A DNA stretch of 64,000 nucleotides, from the NCBI RefSeq assembly GCF_000219125.1, contig NZ_AFGF01000056.1, positions 1-64,000 on the forward strand. Reading direction: 5' to 3'. The DNA comes from Acetonema longum DSM 6540. Its GTDB lineage: Bacteria > Bacillota > Negativicutes > Sporomusales > Acetonemataceae. The notes below the pieces were generated by a model. The model made no database searches. It was not told the origin of the DNA and worked only from the letters and a program-made list of their open reading frames with translations. The position numbers and the translations under genes are program-made. Of the stretch, positions 55,491 through 63,694 are shown piece by piece; the first letter of the stretch is position 1; each line of letters begins with the position of its first letter.

Positions 55491-55524
55491 AAAGGTTGCT
55501 ACTACGGTACCAGTAGCAACCTTT
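55491..55524 (-). promoter_or_regulatory. intercistronic hairpin between lipoprotein and ATPase genes
   Basis: Perfect 13-bp inverted repeat (AAAGGTTGCTACT / AGTAGCAACCTTT) with an 8-base loop and no T-run, in the 158-base gap after the binding-protein gene. Such hairpins commonly stabilise the upstream mRNA so that the binding protein is made in excess. Confidence 0.65.
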
Positions 55525-55560
55525 CTGATTTACCCTGCAGGGCGTTCATCCGTTAGACTA

Positions 55561-56712
55561 TTAAAACGTGATATAATCGGAAAGAACCATGTAGAAGTTG
55601 TCGAATTTTACTTCTTTGCCGGTTTTATCGGTACCAGCGTAAGTCTGGTACTGGACTTTCTTGCCGTTTGCAGCCTCCGACAGTTTTTGGGCTAGGGCCT
55701 CTTGATCATTTTTGCTCTTGATCTTGCCTTCTGCCCAATCTTTGGCGTATTCCACGCCTGCTTCGACAAACATCATGTTGACCGGTACCGGCCAGGTGGC
55801 GAATTTTCCAGTGCCGTTCTTAGCCGCGACTTTCGTTTTGATTTGCTCTACGACATAGTTGATGTCGCCAGCTTTTTCCGGGGGAATTTCGATCCCCAGG
55901 GCGCCCGGATAGCCGTGGAAGGGACTCGGGCAGCATTGCTGCGCGAGAATCGCACCGTTGTCCAGAGTCGCTTTGATCAGCGGCTCCTGCATAGCGCAGT
56001 TGGTGCTGAAGAAGTTGGTTTCTTTACCATACTGGTTTACTTTACGAGGCACATCCTCAAGGATAAATTGCTGAGCGCCGGGTACGCCGGCATCTCCCAG
56101 CGGATCGGGAGCAGTGGCGTCAATAAATTTCAATCCGAGTTTTTCTGATTCCTCTCTCATAATTTCGCGGCGCTGAGCCAGCAGAGGATAGGACATATGC
56201 CGGGGGAAGGAATAGTGAACCAAGGTTTTTGCGCCCATTTTCTTGGCTTGAGCGGGGATGGTCTTGCCCATCGTCAGTTCATCCGCCTGCAGGACAATAT
56301 CCGACTTCTTAGCGATCATATCCGGATCTTCGCCCGGTACGCCGCTGATCAGCAGTATGTCGGGCCGTTTTTCTCTGACCTTTTCAAAGCCAGCGGCGGC
56401 GCCGGGTACAGCCTGTACCATGACGATAGCCTTGACATCAGGGTCGGCAGCAAACGCCAGCAGGTTGGAGATGGTAGTTTCCTGTTCTTTCATGAAGTTA
56501 TCAGGATAGGTCTTGAACAGGATCACATCTTTGCCGTACTTCTTAACCATTTTTTCCGCTGCCCGGTATTCTTCCTCGCCCTGGGCGACAGTACCGGTGA
56601 TGACGCCGATTTTGATTTTTTTCTTGGCATCAGTGGTTGAGGTGGACTGGCCGCAACCGACCACGCTTATCAGCACGATCGCTGCCAGCAGCATTGCTAA
56701 CCATTTTTTCAA
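55561..56712 (-). CDS. DUF3798/BMP-like substrate-binding lipoprotein
   Basis: 383 residues from TTG after AAGGAGG. Lipoprotein signal peptide KKWLAMLLAAIVLISVVGC with lipobox VVGC. The periplasmic-binding fold (KIGVITGTVAQGEEEYRAAE, ISGVPGEDPDMI, TLDNGAILAQQCCPSPFHG) resembles DUF3798, a ribose-binding-protein-like family. It heads the operon with one ATPase and two permeases. The ligand is unknown; the paired cysteines in AQQCCPSP and the Cys in NCAMQ are notable. An upstream in-frame ATG (56793) gives an unlikely charged extension before the signal peptide. Confidence 0.83.
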   Translation of the reverse strand: MKKWLAMLLAAIVLISVVGCGQSTSTTDAKKKIKIGVITGTVAQGEEEYRAAEKMVKKYGKDVILFKTYPDNFMKEQETTISNLLAFAADPDVKAIVMVQAVPGAAAGFEKVREKRPDILLISGVPGEDPDMIAKKSDIVLQADELTMGKTIPAQAKKMGAKTLVHYSFPRHMSYPLLAQRREIMREESEKLGLKFIDATAPDPLGDAGVPGAQQFILEDVPRKVNQYGKETNFFSTNCAMQEPLIKATLDNGAILAQQCCPSPFHGYPGALGIEIPPEKAGDINYVVEQIKTKVAAKNGTGKFATWPVPVNMMFVEAGVEYAKDWAEGKIKSKNDQEALAQKLSEAANGKKVQYQTYAGTDKTGKEVKFDNFYMVLSDYITF

Positions 56713-56947
56713 ACTTGAACCCCTCCTTATAAAATTATCTTTTCTATTTCGACTAAAATCAGAATAATCCTTTTCTTTATTTTTTTTCATCAACTGCTGC
56801 AGGATAAGTCATAAGGCAGTGGGACTTACATGCATAAATATCCATTAAAACAGTACAATATTCGACCTATCCCGTCAACACATTATTTAAAAAGCACGCG
56901 CTGCGAAAATGTTCCGGTTAGTGTATATGTAATGAGGATTGCTAATA

Positions 56948-56976
56948 TTGACATCCGCCTTTTTATATGCTACCAT
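56948..56976 (+). promoter_or_regulatory. sigma-A promoter of the rplU operon
   Basis: Perfect -35 TTGACA (56948-56953), 17-base spacer, -10 TACCAT (56971-56976). It drives the L21/Prp/L27 operon. Confidence 0.8.
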
Positions 56977-56982
56977 TTAATT

Positions 56983-57078
56983 CTGCAGGCGTATGCGCGC
57001 CTGCGCGCCCAGCCGCTCGGAGAGGCTGTAAAACCGGTGACGGTGCCGTATCCGGCGAGACTTGACCAGGGGAGGTGT
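56983..57078 (+). ncRNA. structured leader of rplU (L21 leader candidate)
   Basis: About 100 bases between promoter and rplU with serial hairpins: GCAGGCG / CGCCTGC (56985-57004), AGCC / GGCT, ACCG-GTGA-CGGT and GCCG-TATC-CGGC. Firmicutes rplU genes often carry an L21 leader that mediates autoregulation by ribosomal protein; I assign it from position and structure only. Confidence 0.55.
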
Positions 57079-57084
57079 ACCAGA

Positions 57085-57396
57085 ATGTATGCAATTATTC
57101 AAACCGGTGGCAAGCAGTATCGGGTAAGTGAAGGCGACGTTATTTCAGTGGAGAAGCTGGATGCTGCCGCAGGGGAGGCTGTTTCCTTCGATCAGGTGCT
57201 GACAGTTGTCAAAGACGACAGTGTCCAGGTCGGCAAACCCTATCTTGCATCGGCCAAAGTGACCGCTAAGGTTGTGGATCATGGCAAAGGCAAGAAAATT
57301 CTTGTCTTCAAGTATAAAGCCAAATCCAACTACCGCAGACGCCAAGGCCATCGTCAGCCGTTTACCAAAGTTGTTATCGAAAAAATCGAAGCGTAA
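57085..57396 (+). CDS. rplU: 50S ribosomal protein L21
   Basis: 103 residues, [18 protein letters not shown] at the start and the RNA-binding [18 protein letters not shown] near the end. ATG at 57085 follows GGGGAGG. Confidence 0.98.
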   Translation: MYAIIQTGGKQYRVSEGDVISVEKLDAAAGEAVSFDQVLTVVKDDSVQVGKPYLASAKVTAKVVDHGKGKKILVFKYKAKSNYRRRQGHRQPFTKVVIEKIEA

Positions 57397-57417
57397 GCTG
57401 TCTTTAGAACTAAGCCA

Positions 57418-57762
57418 ATGATTAAGATAACAATTACCCGTGATCAATCCGGTAACATTGTTACATTTTACGTAAAAGGACATGCTGGTATTGCTCCGCG
57501 AGGGCAAGACATTGTCTGTGCCGGTGTTTCCGCTCTTGCTCAGGCGGCGCTTCTGGGGATAAAGGTTCATTTGAACCGGGATTTTCAGTGGCGAGTGGCT
57601 CATGGGGATATAGAGATGAGATTAGCCGGCAAGCCAGACGCATTAACTAATGCGGTTTTGGAAACGATGGTGCTTGGCTTATTGGAAATTGTCAGGAACT
57701 ATCCTAAAAATATCCGGATGATCGAAGCAAAATTGGATTTGGGAGGTGAACCAAATGTTTAA
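57418..57762 (+). CDS. prp: ribosomal-processing cysteine protease Prp
   Basis: 114 residues. Catalytic His22 (KGHAG) and Cys34 ([10 protein letters not shown]) at the canonical spacing. Prp removes the N-terminal extension of L27 in Firmicutes and related groups. It lies between rplU and rpmA and overlaps the rpmA start by eight bases. Confidence 0.95.
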   Translation: MIKITITRDQSGNIVTFYVKGHAGIAPRGQDIVCAGVSALAQAALLGIKVHLNRDFQWRVAHGDIEMRLAGKPDALTNAVLETMVLGLLEIVRNYPKNIRMIEAKLDLGGEPNV

Positions 57763-58033
57763 GTTTGATTTACAGTTGTTTGCTCATAAAAAAGGTGTTG
57801 GCAGCTCCCGTAACGGCCGGGATAGCGAATCCAAACGCCTTGGCGTGAAGAAACATGCCGGCGAGGCAGTTGTGGCCGGTAACATTCTGGTCCGCCAAAG
57901 AGGTACCCGTTTTTACCCTGGTGAAAACGTCGGTATGGGCAAAGATCACACTTTGTTTGCGAAAATTGACGGAAAAGTAACCGTCGAGCGCAGAGGCCGC
58001 GAAGACCGTCAAATCAGTGTATATCCTGCATAA
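57755..58033 (+). CDS. rpmA: 50S ribosomal protein L27 with cleavable N-terminal extension
   Basis: 92 residues. Begins [18 protein letters not shown]: the extension before AHKKG fits a Prp cleavage site, LQLF|A, a variant of the usual LQFF|A. The rest is typical L27 ([18 protein letters not shown]). ATG at 57755 is chosen; a GTG at 57746 sits on the ribosome site. Confidence 0.97.
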   Translation: MFKFDLQLFAHKKGVGSSRNGRDSESKRLGVKKHAGEAVVAGNILVRQRGTRFYPGENVGMGKDHTLFAKIDGKVTVERRGREDRQISVYPA

Positions 58034-58047
58034 GTAGCCGGAAACTT

Positions 58048-58076
58048 AGCCTGCGGTGACACAACCGCAGGCTTTT
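58048..58076 (+). terminator. intrinsic terminator after rpmA
   Basis: Stem AGCCTGCGGT / ACCGCAGGCT, loop GACACA, then TTTTT. Confidence 0.9.
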
Positions 58077-58192
58077 TCGTAGGCGGCATCTTGGACTTCA
58101 AAAGTATGTGCGGTTGTCAGCTTTTTACGCTATAAAACAGGATTTTATCGTTCCTGAGTGGAATTTTCCTGTCATGAGGGGAGAGATGCTAG

Positions 58193-58447
58193 GTGACAAA
58201 GAATGAGGTTTGCCCGGAATTGACCCGTTTGCTGCGGTTGCAGCGTCATGAATTCATTAATCATATCCAGGTGGTGCATGCTTTGCTTCAACTGGGGAAG
58301 GCCGAGAAAGCCAAACAGTATTTGGAAGACCTAGCTAAGAGCCCCGACCTCGCTTCCAGTGTGATGTCTGATTACAGACCGGAAAATTGCAACATACAGG
58401 CGCTGCATCCTCCGGCGGGGAGTGGAAATAGAGTGGAAGAAAAATAA
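58193..58447 (+). CDS. short Spo0B-like phosphotransfer protein
   Basis: 84 residues from GTG. The segment LLRLQRHEFINHIQVVHALL, then QLGKAEKAKQYLEDLAK, matches the helical-hairpin (SPOB_a) domain of Spo0B, with the RHEFxNHxQ phospho-accepting histidine at about residue 19. The C-terminal ATPase-like domain of Spo0B (about 190 residues in Bacillus) is absent; 92 non-coding bases follow before obg. Its place between rpmA and obg is exactly that of spo0B in Bacillus. It may relay phosphate to Spo0A or be a remnant. Confidence 0.78.
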   Translation: MTKNEVCPELTRLLRLQRHEFINHIQVVHALLQLGKAEKAKQYLEDLAKSPDLASSVMSDYRPENCNIQALHPPAGSGNRVEEK

Positions 58448-58463
58448 AACTAACTTTTTGTAA

Positions 58464-58491
58464 TTGCAGGCTAAGCGGGCATACTTATATT
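58464..58491 (+). promoter_or_regulatory. candidate promoter of obg
   Basis: TTGCAG (58464-58469), 16-base spacer, TATATT (58486-58491) in the gap before obg. Confidence 0.4.
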
Positions 58492-58539
58492 ATACAATAA
58501 AATACAGGAGTCTCTTTTTAGAGAGACAAGGTGAACCGA

Positions 58540-59811
58540 ATGTTTATTGATAAAGCTAAAATTTTTGTGAAAGCCGGTGACGGTGGCAATGGCATGTCCA
58601 GCTTCCGGCGGGAAAAATACGTGCCACGGGGCGGCCCTGACGGCGGCGATGGCGGCCGGGGCGGTAACGTCATTTTAGTAGTGGATTCTAATATGAATAC
58701 CTTGATTGATTTTCGCCATAAGCGGAAATTCAAAGCGGATGACGGCGGTAAAGGCGATACCAGCAATATGATCGGTCGCAGCGCGTTGGACCTGAAGATT
58801 AAAGTGCCGCCCGGCACCTTGGTTAAAGAGGAAGAAAGCGATGCCCTCCTGGCTGATTTAACCGAACTGGGCCAGGAATACATTGTGGCCCAAGGCGGCC
58901 GGGGCGGCCGGGGCAATGCCCGGTTTGTGAACAGTGTACATAGGGCCCCCACTTTTGCCGAAAAGGGCGAACCAGGCGAAGCAAAAAATATTGTTTTGGA
59001 GCTCAAACTGTTGGCGGATGTAGGCTTGATTGGCTATCCCAGTGTGGGCAAATCCAGCATCCTGGCCAGAGTATCCGCAGCCAAGCCGGAGGTCGCTGCT
59101 TATCACTTTACCACTTTGACCCCGGTGCTGGGGGTGGTCAGCCTGACAGAAGGCAAGAGCTTCGTTTTAGCTGACATACCGGGACTGATCGAGGGGGCGC
59201 ACGAGGGAAAAGGCTTGGGACATGACTTTCTGCGTCATATTGAGCGAACCAAGGTTTTGATCCATGTTTTGGATATATCCGGCATGGAGGGGCGGGACCC
59301 TCTCGCCGATTATCATAAAATCAATGAAGAATTGAGCTTATATAACGAAAGGTTGGCCCGACGGCCGCAAATTATAGCCGCCAACAAGATGGACCTGCCG
59401 GAAGCCCGGGAAAACTTTCAGCGGATCACGGATCTGCTGAAACAACAGGGCCGTGAAGTGTATCCTATTTCCGCCGCTACCGGCGAAGGACTGGACGATC
59501 TCATGTGGCGGGCTTTGCAGCTAATCGCCGAATATGTTCCCGAACCGGAGCCCGCCAGCGAAGTTAAAGTATATACTGATGCTCAGGAACCTGCATACAT
59601 CATCCGCCGGGACGATGACGGCGCCTATGTGGTAGAGGGAAAAGACCTGGAACGTTTGGTAGCCATGACCAACTTCAGCGATGACGAAGGTCTGAGGCGC
59701 TTCCAAAAGATCTGGCGCAAGCTGGAGATTGACGCAGCTCTGCGGGAACGCGGGATTAAGGAAGGCGATACCGTACGGATACGGGACATGGAATTCACCT
59801 TCCAGGACTAG
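58540..59811 (+). CDS. obg: GTPase Obg/CgtA
   Basis: 423 residues. Glycine-rich Obg fold (KAGDGGNGMSSFRREKYVPR), G domain with GYPSVGKSS, DIPGLIEGAHEGKGLGHDFL, NKMD and SAAT, and a C-terminal OCT domain (RRDDDGAYVVEGKDLERL). Ribosome assembly and stress GTPase, linked to the sporulation phosphorelay in Bacillus. ATG at 58540 has AAGGTGA upstream; GTG at 58531 would add three residues. Confidence 0.97.
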   Translation: MFIDKAKIFVKAGDGGNGMSSFRREKYVPRGGPDGGDGGRGGNVILVVDSNMNTLIDFRHKRKFKADDGGKGDTSNMIGRSALDLKIKVPPGTLVKEEESDALLADLTELGQEYIVAQGGRGGRGNARFVNSVHRAPTFAEKGEPGEAKNIVLELKLLADVGLIGYPSVGKSSILARVSAAKPEVAAYHFTTLTPVLGVVSLTEGKSFVLADIPGLIEGAHEGKGLGHDFLRHIERTKVLIHVLDISGMEGRDPLADYHKINEELSLYNERLARRPQIIAANKMDLPEARENFQRITDLLKQQGREVYPISAATGEGLDDLMWRALQLIAEYVPEPEPASEVKVYTDAQEPAYIIRRDDDGAYVVEGKDLERLVAMTNFSDDEGLRRFQKIWRKLEIDAALRERGIKEGDTVRIRDMEFTFQD

Positions 59812-59830
59812 AGGAGAAAGGACTGCTTTT

Positions 59831-60127
59831 ATGCTGACAACAAAGCAAAAGCGTTATTTAAAATCCCTGGGGATGACTCAGGACCCTATCGTGCAGATCG
59901 GCAAGGCCGGCGTCACAGCCACTGTGGTGGCAGGGACCGAGGCGGCGCTGCTGGCACGGGAACTGATAAAAGTGCGGGTCTTGAACAACAGCCCGCAGGA
60001 AGTTAAGGAAGCCATTCAGGAACTGGCAATTGAAACCGGCGCGCAACTGGTGCAGGTGATCGGCCATAACGGCCTGTTATACAAGCAGAATCCAGATCCG
60101 GAAAGGTCCAAGCTGGAATTGCCATAG
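59831..60127 (+). CDS. yhbY: ribosome assembly RNA-binding protein YhbY (CRM domain)
   Basis: 98 residues. LTTKQKRYLKSLGMTQDPIV, QIGKAGVT and VLNNSPQEVKEA are typical of YhbY/CRM proteins that bind pre-50S particles. It starts 19 bases after obg. Confidence 0.93.
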   Translation: MLTTKQKRYLKSLGMTQDPIVQIGKAGVTATVVAGTEAALLARELIKVRVLNNSPQEVKEAIQELAIETGAQLVQVIGHNGLLYKQNPDPERSKLELP

Positions 60128-60133
60128 TACTTA

Positions 60134-60160
60134 AGATGCTTTGCATCTCTCATGGAGGGC
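60134..60160 (+). promoter_or_regulatory. hairpin before the proB ribosome site
   Basis: AGATGC (60134-60139) pairs with GCATCT (60143-60148) around TTT, just before GGAGGG. The same stem motif precedes rng. Confidence 0.4.
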
Positions 60161-60168
60161 GATAAGGC

Positions 60169-61296
60169 ATGTTAACCCGTGATACATTATCAGCTGCCGG
60201 ACGTATTGTGGTTAAAGTGGGTACCAGCACATTATCCCATGTTACCGGCAAACTGAACCTTTTGCGAATCGAAAAACTGGTGAGAGAACTATCCGACCTG
60301 GCTAATCAAGGCAAAGAAATTATCCTGGTTACTTCCGGGGCGGTGGGGGTTGGCATGGATAGACTGGGCCTGAAAGAGCGGCCCAAGACCATTCCGGAAA
60401 AACAGGCTGCTGCGGCGGTAGGCCAGGGAATCCTCATGCATACTTATGAGAAAATGTTCGGCGAATATGGTCAGATTGTGGCTCAGGTACTGTTGACCCG
60501 GGAAGATTCGGTGAAACGGCAGCGCTATGTCAACTCTCGCAATACCCTGCTCACCCTCTTGCGTATGGGCGTGATTCCAATTATTAATGAGAACGATGTG
60601 GTGGCTATTGACGAGCTGAAGATCGGTGATAATGACACGCTTTCAGCCATGGTCGCCAGTATTGTGGAAGCCGATGTGCTGATTATTCTTTCGGACGTGG
60701 AAGGGGTTTATACCGACAATCCCCAAAATAATTCGGATGCCCGCCTTATTCCCGAAATCAGCGAAATTACGCCTGAAATTGAAGCATTGGCCGGCGGAGC
60801 GGGATCCATCAGGGGAACCGGAGGCATGAACACAAAAATTCAAGCCGGAAAGATCGCCGTGAATTCCGGTGTAGTGATGGTCATTGCCTCCGGTTCCAGA
60901 GACGGGGTGGTGAAAGACATTCTTGCCGGTGAGTCTGTAGGTACGGTCTTTTTATCCAAGGAAAACCGCCTGCAGATCCGAAAGCGCTGGCTGGCTTTCG
61001 GCGCCCGGCTCCATGGCTCGGTCAAGGTGGACAAAGGTTGCGAGAAAGCCATTTTGGACGGTGGCTCCAGTTTACTGGCTGCCGGCATCATTGAGGTGGA
61101 GGGTGATTTCGATCATGGCAATACCGTACGGATCATCACCCTGGAAGGCCGTGAAATTGCCAGAGGCCTGGCCAATTACAATTCCTCCGATACCCGTAAA
61201 ATCATGGGCGCTCACACCAATGACATTGCCGGCATTCTTGGTCATAAATCCTATGATGAGGTTGTACACAGAGACAATATGGTATTACTGGCCTAA
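60169..61296 (+). CDS. proB: glutamate 5-kinase
   Basis: 375 residues. Amino-acid-kinase domain (VVKVGTSTLSH, VTSGAVGVGMDRLGL, INENDVVAIDELKIGDND, RGTGGMNTKIQAGKIA) and C-terminal PUA domain (LDGGSSLLAAGIIEVEG). First step of proline synthesis. ATG follows GGAGGG; coupled to proA. Confidence 0.97.
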   Translation: MLTRDTLSAAGRIVVKVGTSTLSHVTGKLNLLRIEKLVRELSDLANQGKEIILVTSGAVGVGMDRLGLKERPKTIPEKQAAAAVGQGILMHTYEKMFGEYGQIVAQVLLTREDSVKRQRYVNSRNTLLTLLRMGVIPIINENDVVAIDELKIGDNDTLSAMVASIVEADVLIILSDVEGVYTDNPQNNSDARLIPEISEITPEIEALAGGAGSIRGTGGMNTKIQAGKIAVNSGVVMVIASGSRDGVVKDILAGESVGTVFLSKENRLQIRKRWLAFGARLHGSVKVDKGCEKAILDGGSSLLAAGIIEVEGDFDHGNTVRIITLEGREIARGLANYNSSDTRKIMGAHTNDIAGILGHKSYDEVVHRDNMVLLA

Positions 61297-61316
61297 AGGG
61301 AAAGGGGAGAGGGACC

Positions 61317-62570
61317 GTGGATTTTCAGGCAGAACTGAAACAAAAGGGCGAGCGGGCTAAAATAGCCGCCCGTAAACTGGCTACAGTATCTGCGGCTGCC
61401 AAAAATCAGGCGCTTCAGGCTATAGCAGATGCGCTTTTAAGTAATACAGCCGCTATTTTGGCGGCCAATGTCCTCGATATGGAGGCAGCAAAAGGGAGAA
61501 ACATTCCCGGTCCCCTGCTGGACCGGCTGAAGCTGGATGAAGCGCGTATCAAGGCGATGGCCGAGGGGCTGCGGCAGGTGGCGTTCTTGCCGGACCCGAT
61601 AGGCGAGGTGCTAAGCGGCGGCAAGCGTCCCAACGGCTTGCTCATTCAGAAAGTGCGGGTTCCCTTGGGGGTGGTGGGCATGATCTATGAAGCCAGACCC
61701 AATGTGACGGTGGACGCGGCCGGGCTCTGCCTAAAATCAGGCAATGCGACCATACTGAGGGGCGGCTCGGAAGCCATACAGTCCAATACCGCCATCGTGC
61801 AGGTCATTGCTGATGCTGCCCGGCAGGCTGATATGCCGGCCGATGTGGTTCAACTGATTGCGACAACCGATCGGGAAGCTGTGAATGCCATGCTCAAGCT
61901 CAATGAATATATTGACGTCATCATTCCCAGAGGCGGCGCCGGCCTGATTAAGACGGTCGTGCACAACAGCACTGTACCGGTAATAGAGACCGGAACCGGC
62001 GTTTGCCATACTTTTGTTGATGTCAGCGCTGATCTGCAGATGGCGCAAACCATTGCCTTCAACGCCAAGGTTTCCCGTCCGGCGGTCTGCAATGCCATGG
62101 AGACGCTCTTGGTTCATGCAAAGGCTGCCGACCAATTTCTGCCCCCCATGCTGGAACAGTTTCATCAAGCCGGCGTGGAACTGCGGGGCTGTCCGGTCAC
62201 CCAGAGACATCACCGGGCGGTGAAGCCGGCGACCCAGGCGGATTGGGCTACCGAATACTCGGATTACATCCTTTCGGTAAAAGTGGTTTCCGGTTTGGAA
62301 GAGGCCCTGGAGCATATTGCAAAATACAGCACCAAGCATTCCGAGGCGATTGTGACTTCCGATTATGGGAATGCTCTGCGTTTCCAGCAGGAAGTGGATG
62401 CAGCCTGTGTGTACGTCAACGCCTCCACTCGCTTTAGCGACGGCTTTGAATTTGGCTTGGGCGCCGAGATCGGCATCAGCACGCAAAAATTGCATGCCCG
62501 GGGTCCCATGGGCCTGACTGCGTTAACCAGCTTCAAATATATGATCTCCGGTCAGGGGCAAATCCGATAA
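61317..62570 (+). CDS. proA: gamma-glutamyl phosphate reductase
   Basis: 417 residues from GTG. Aldehyde-dehydrogenase-like: VPLGVVGMIYEARPNVTVDA, GNATILRGGSEA, and catalytic cysteine in SRPAVCNAMETLL. Converts glutamyl phosphate to glutamate semialdehyde. Confidence 0.97.
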   Translation: MDFQAELKQKGERAKIAARKLATVSAAAKNQALQAIADALLSNTAAILAANVLDMEAAKGRNIPGPLLDRLKLDEARIKAMAEGLRQVAFLPDPIGEVLSGGKRPNGLLIQKVRVPLGVVGMIYEARPNVTVDAAGLCLKSGNATILRGGSEAIQSNTAIVQVIADAARQADMPADVVQLIATTDREAVNAMLKLNEYIDVIIPRGGAGLIKTVVHNSTVPVIETGTGVCHTFVDVSADLQMAQTIAFNAKVSRPAVCNAMETLLVHAKAADQFLPPMLEQFHQAGVELRGCPVTQRHHRAVKPATQADWATEYSDYILSVKVVSGLEEALEHIAKYSTKHSEAIVTSDYGNALRFQQEVDAACVYVNASTRFSDGFEFGLGAEIGISTQKLHARGPMGLTALTSFKYMISGQGQIR

Positions 62571-62594
62571 TTACCGGTAAAGATATGCTTGATT

Positions 62595-62629
62595 CCTCTT
62601 ATTGCGGTGCGATGAGAGGTTTTCTTTTT
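62595..62629 (+). terminator. intrinsic terminator after proBA
   Basis: CCTCTTAT pairs with ATGAGAGG (one G-T pair) around nine bases, then TTTTCTTTTT. Confidence 0.8.
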
Positions 62630-62735
62630 AAAACAGCCCTATTTTTGCCAGTCCCAAGATTGACGCACCGGTCCTGATCGTCGTACAATGAAATTAAGAA
62701 CAGGTGCGTGTCGTGAAACAATGTGGAGGTGTGTC

Positions 62736-63506
62736 GTGCAGGCGGTTTTCCAGAAGTTGTTACAACATAAAAAATGGCTATTGCTGCTTGTTGTACTGGC
62801 AATTGCGGTGAGAGCCGACATGCTGCAGGCTGAGGATCAGAAACAACCGGCTCATAGGATTCTGGTGGTCAAACGAGGCAATATCGCCACTGTCGTTGCC
62901 GCCAAAGGAATTGTTGTGCCGGTAAACACCGTGAATACCCCGATGGCTCCCGGTTCAGGCGAGAATTCTGCTCCTGTAGTTCTGTTGGATGCTGCCAGAA
63001 TAAAAATGCAAATTGAAGCACAGATCAGCGAGTTCGATATCGATAAAATTCTGGTTGGACAAAAAGTGAAATTTACAGCGGACGCATGTCCGGATCAGAT
63101 TTACAGCGGAAATGTAGCCAGTATATCCCGTAAGGGCCATTGGCGGCAGCATCATATATATTATCCGGTCATTATTGATATGGATGAAGGTAAAGGAAGC
63201 GAGGGAGTCTTGCGGCCGGAGATGACCGCCCGGATTTCGATCTGGGTGGGAGAGAGACTGAATGTTTTAGCGGTGCCCCTTAAGGCAGTCAAAGAGAGCA
63301 GAAACCAACGTTATGTCCAGGTACTAAAGGACGGACAGCCGCATAATATCACAGTAACCACCGGTTTAGCCAATGATGCCAGCATCGAGATTATTGAGGG
63401 ACTACAGGAAGGGGATCGGCTCATCCTGCCGCAGGCTAAAGTGCGGGGACAAAAGAAAATTTCCGGTTTTATCCGTCAATTTTTTGGCAGTCCTGGGATT
63501 GAATAA
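62736..63506 (+). CDS. HlyD/MFP-like periplasmic adaptor protein, compact form
   Basis: 256 residues from GTG with GGAGGTG upstream. One N-terminal membrane helix (about 13-29, WLLLLVVLAIAVRADML). The following region looks like an adaptor beta barrel (VVLLDAARIKMQIEAQISEFDIDKILVGQ with KVKFTADACPDQIYSGNV). RPEMTARISIWVGERLNVLAVP and a C-terminal membrane-proximal domain (GLANDASIEIIEGLQEGDRL) follow. The long coiled-coil hairpin usual in tripartite-pump adaptors is absent. No transporter genes follow; the next gene is a 56-residue membrane protein. Function unknown. Confidence 0.7.
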   Translation: MQAVFQKLLQHKKWLLLLVVLAIAVRADMLQAEDQKQPAHRILVVKRGNIATVVAAKGIVVPVNTVNTPMAPGSGENSAPVVLLDAARIKMQIEAQISEFDIDKILVGQKVKFTADACPDQIYSGNVASISRKGHWRQHHIYYPVIIDMDEGKGSEGVLRPEMTARISIWVGERLNVLAVPLKAVKESRNQRYVQVLKDGQPHNITVTTGLANDASIEIIEGLQEGDRLILPQAKVRGQKKISGFIRQFFGSPGIE

Positions 63507-63521
63507 GCGGGGTGATTTTCG

Positions 63522-63692
63522 ATGAAAATTGTAAAATGGTTCCATTATGTACAGTCTTACCGGGATTACTTGAAAAGCGAAAAAGGCTGGTTCGATTTCG
63601 TTGACACTATCCAGGCTTTGTTGATTATGATGGGTGTGATGGCAGCGGCGGCAGCTTGTCTTTATATTGCCAGACTTATGTTAGGTTTTTAA
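63522..63692 (+). CDS. small single-pass membrane protein, 56 residues
   Basis: Reads MKIVKWFHYVQSYRDYLKSE, then KGWFDFVDTIQALLIMMGVM and a hydrophobic helix (AAAAACLYIARLMLGF). GTG-ATTTTCG spacing gives a modest ribosome site GGGGTGA. It lies 15 bases after the HlyD-like gene and stops just before a repeat copy, so it is probably the second gene of a two-gene unit. No family recognised. Confidence 0.65.
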   Translation: MKIVKWFHYVQSYRDYLKSEKGWFDFVDTIQALLIMMGVMAAAAACLYIARLMLGF

Positions 63693-63694
63693 AC

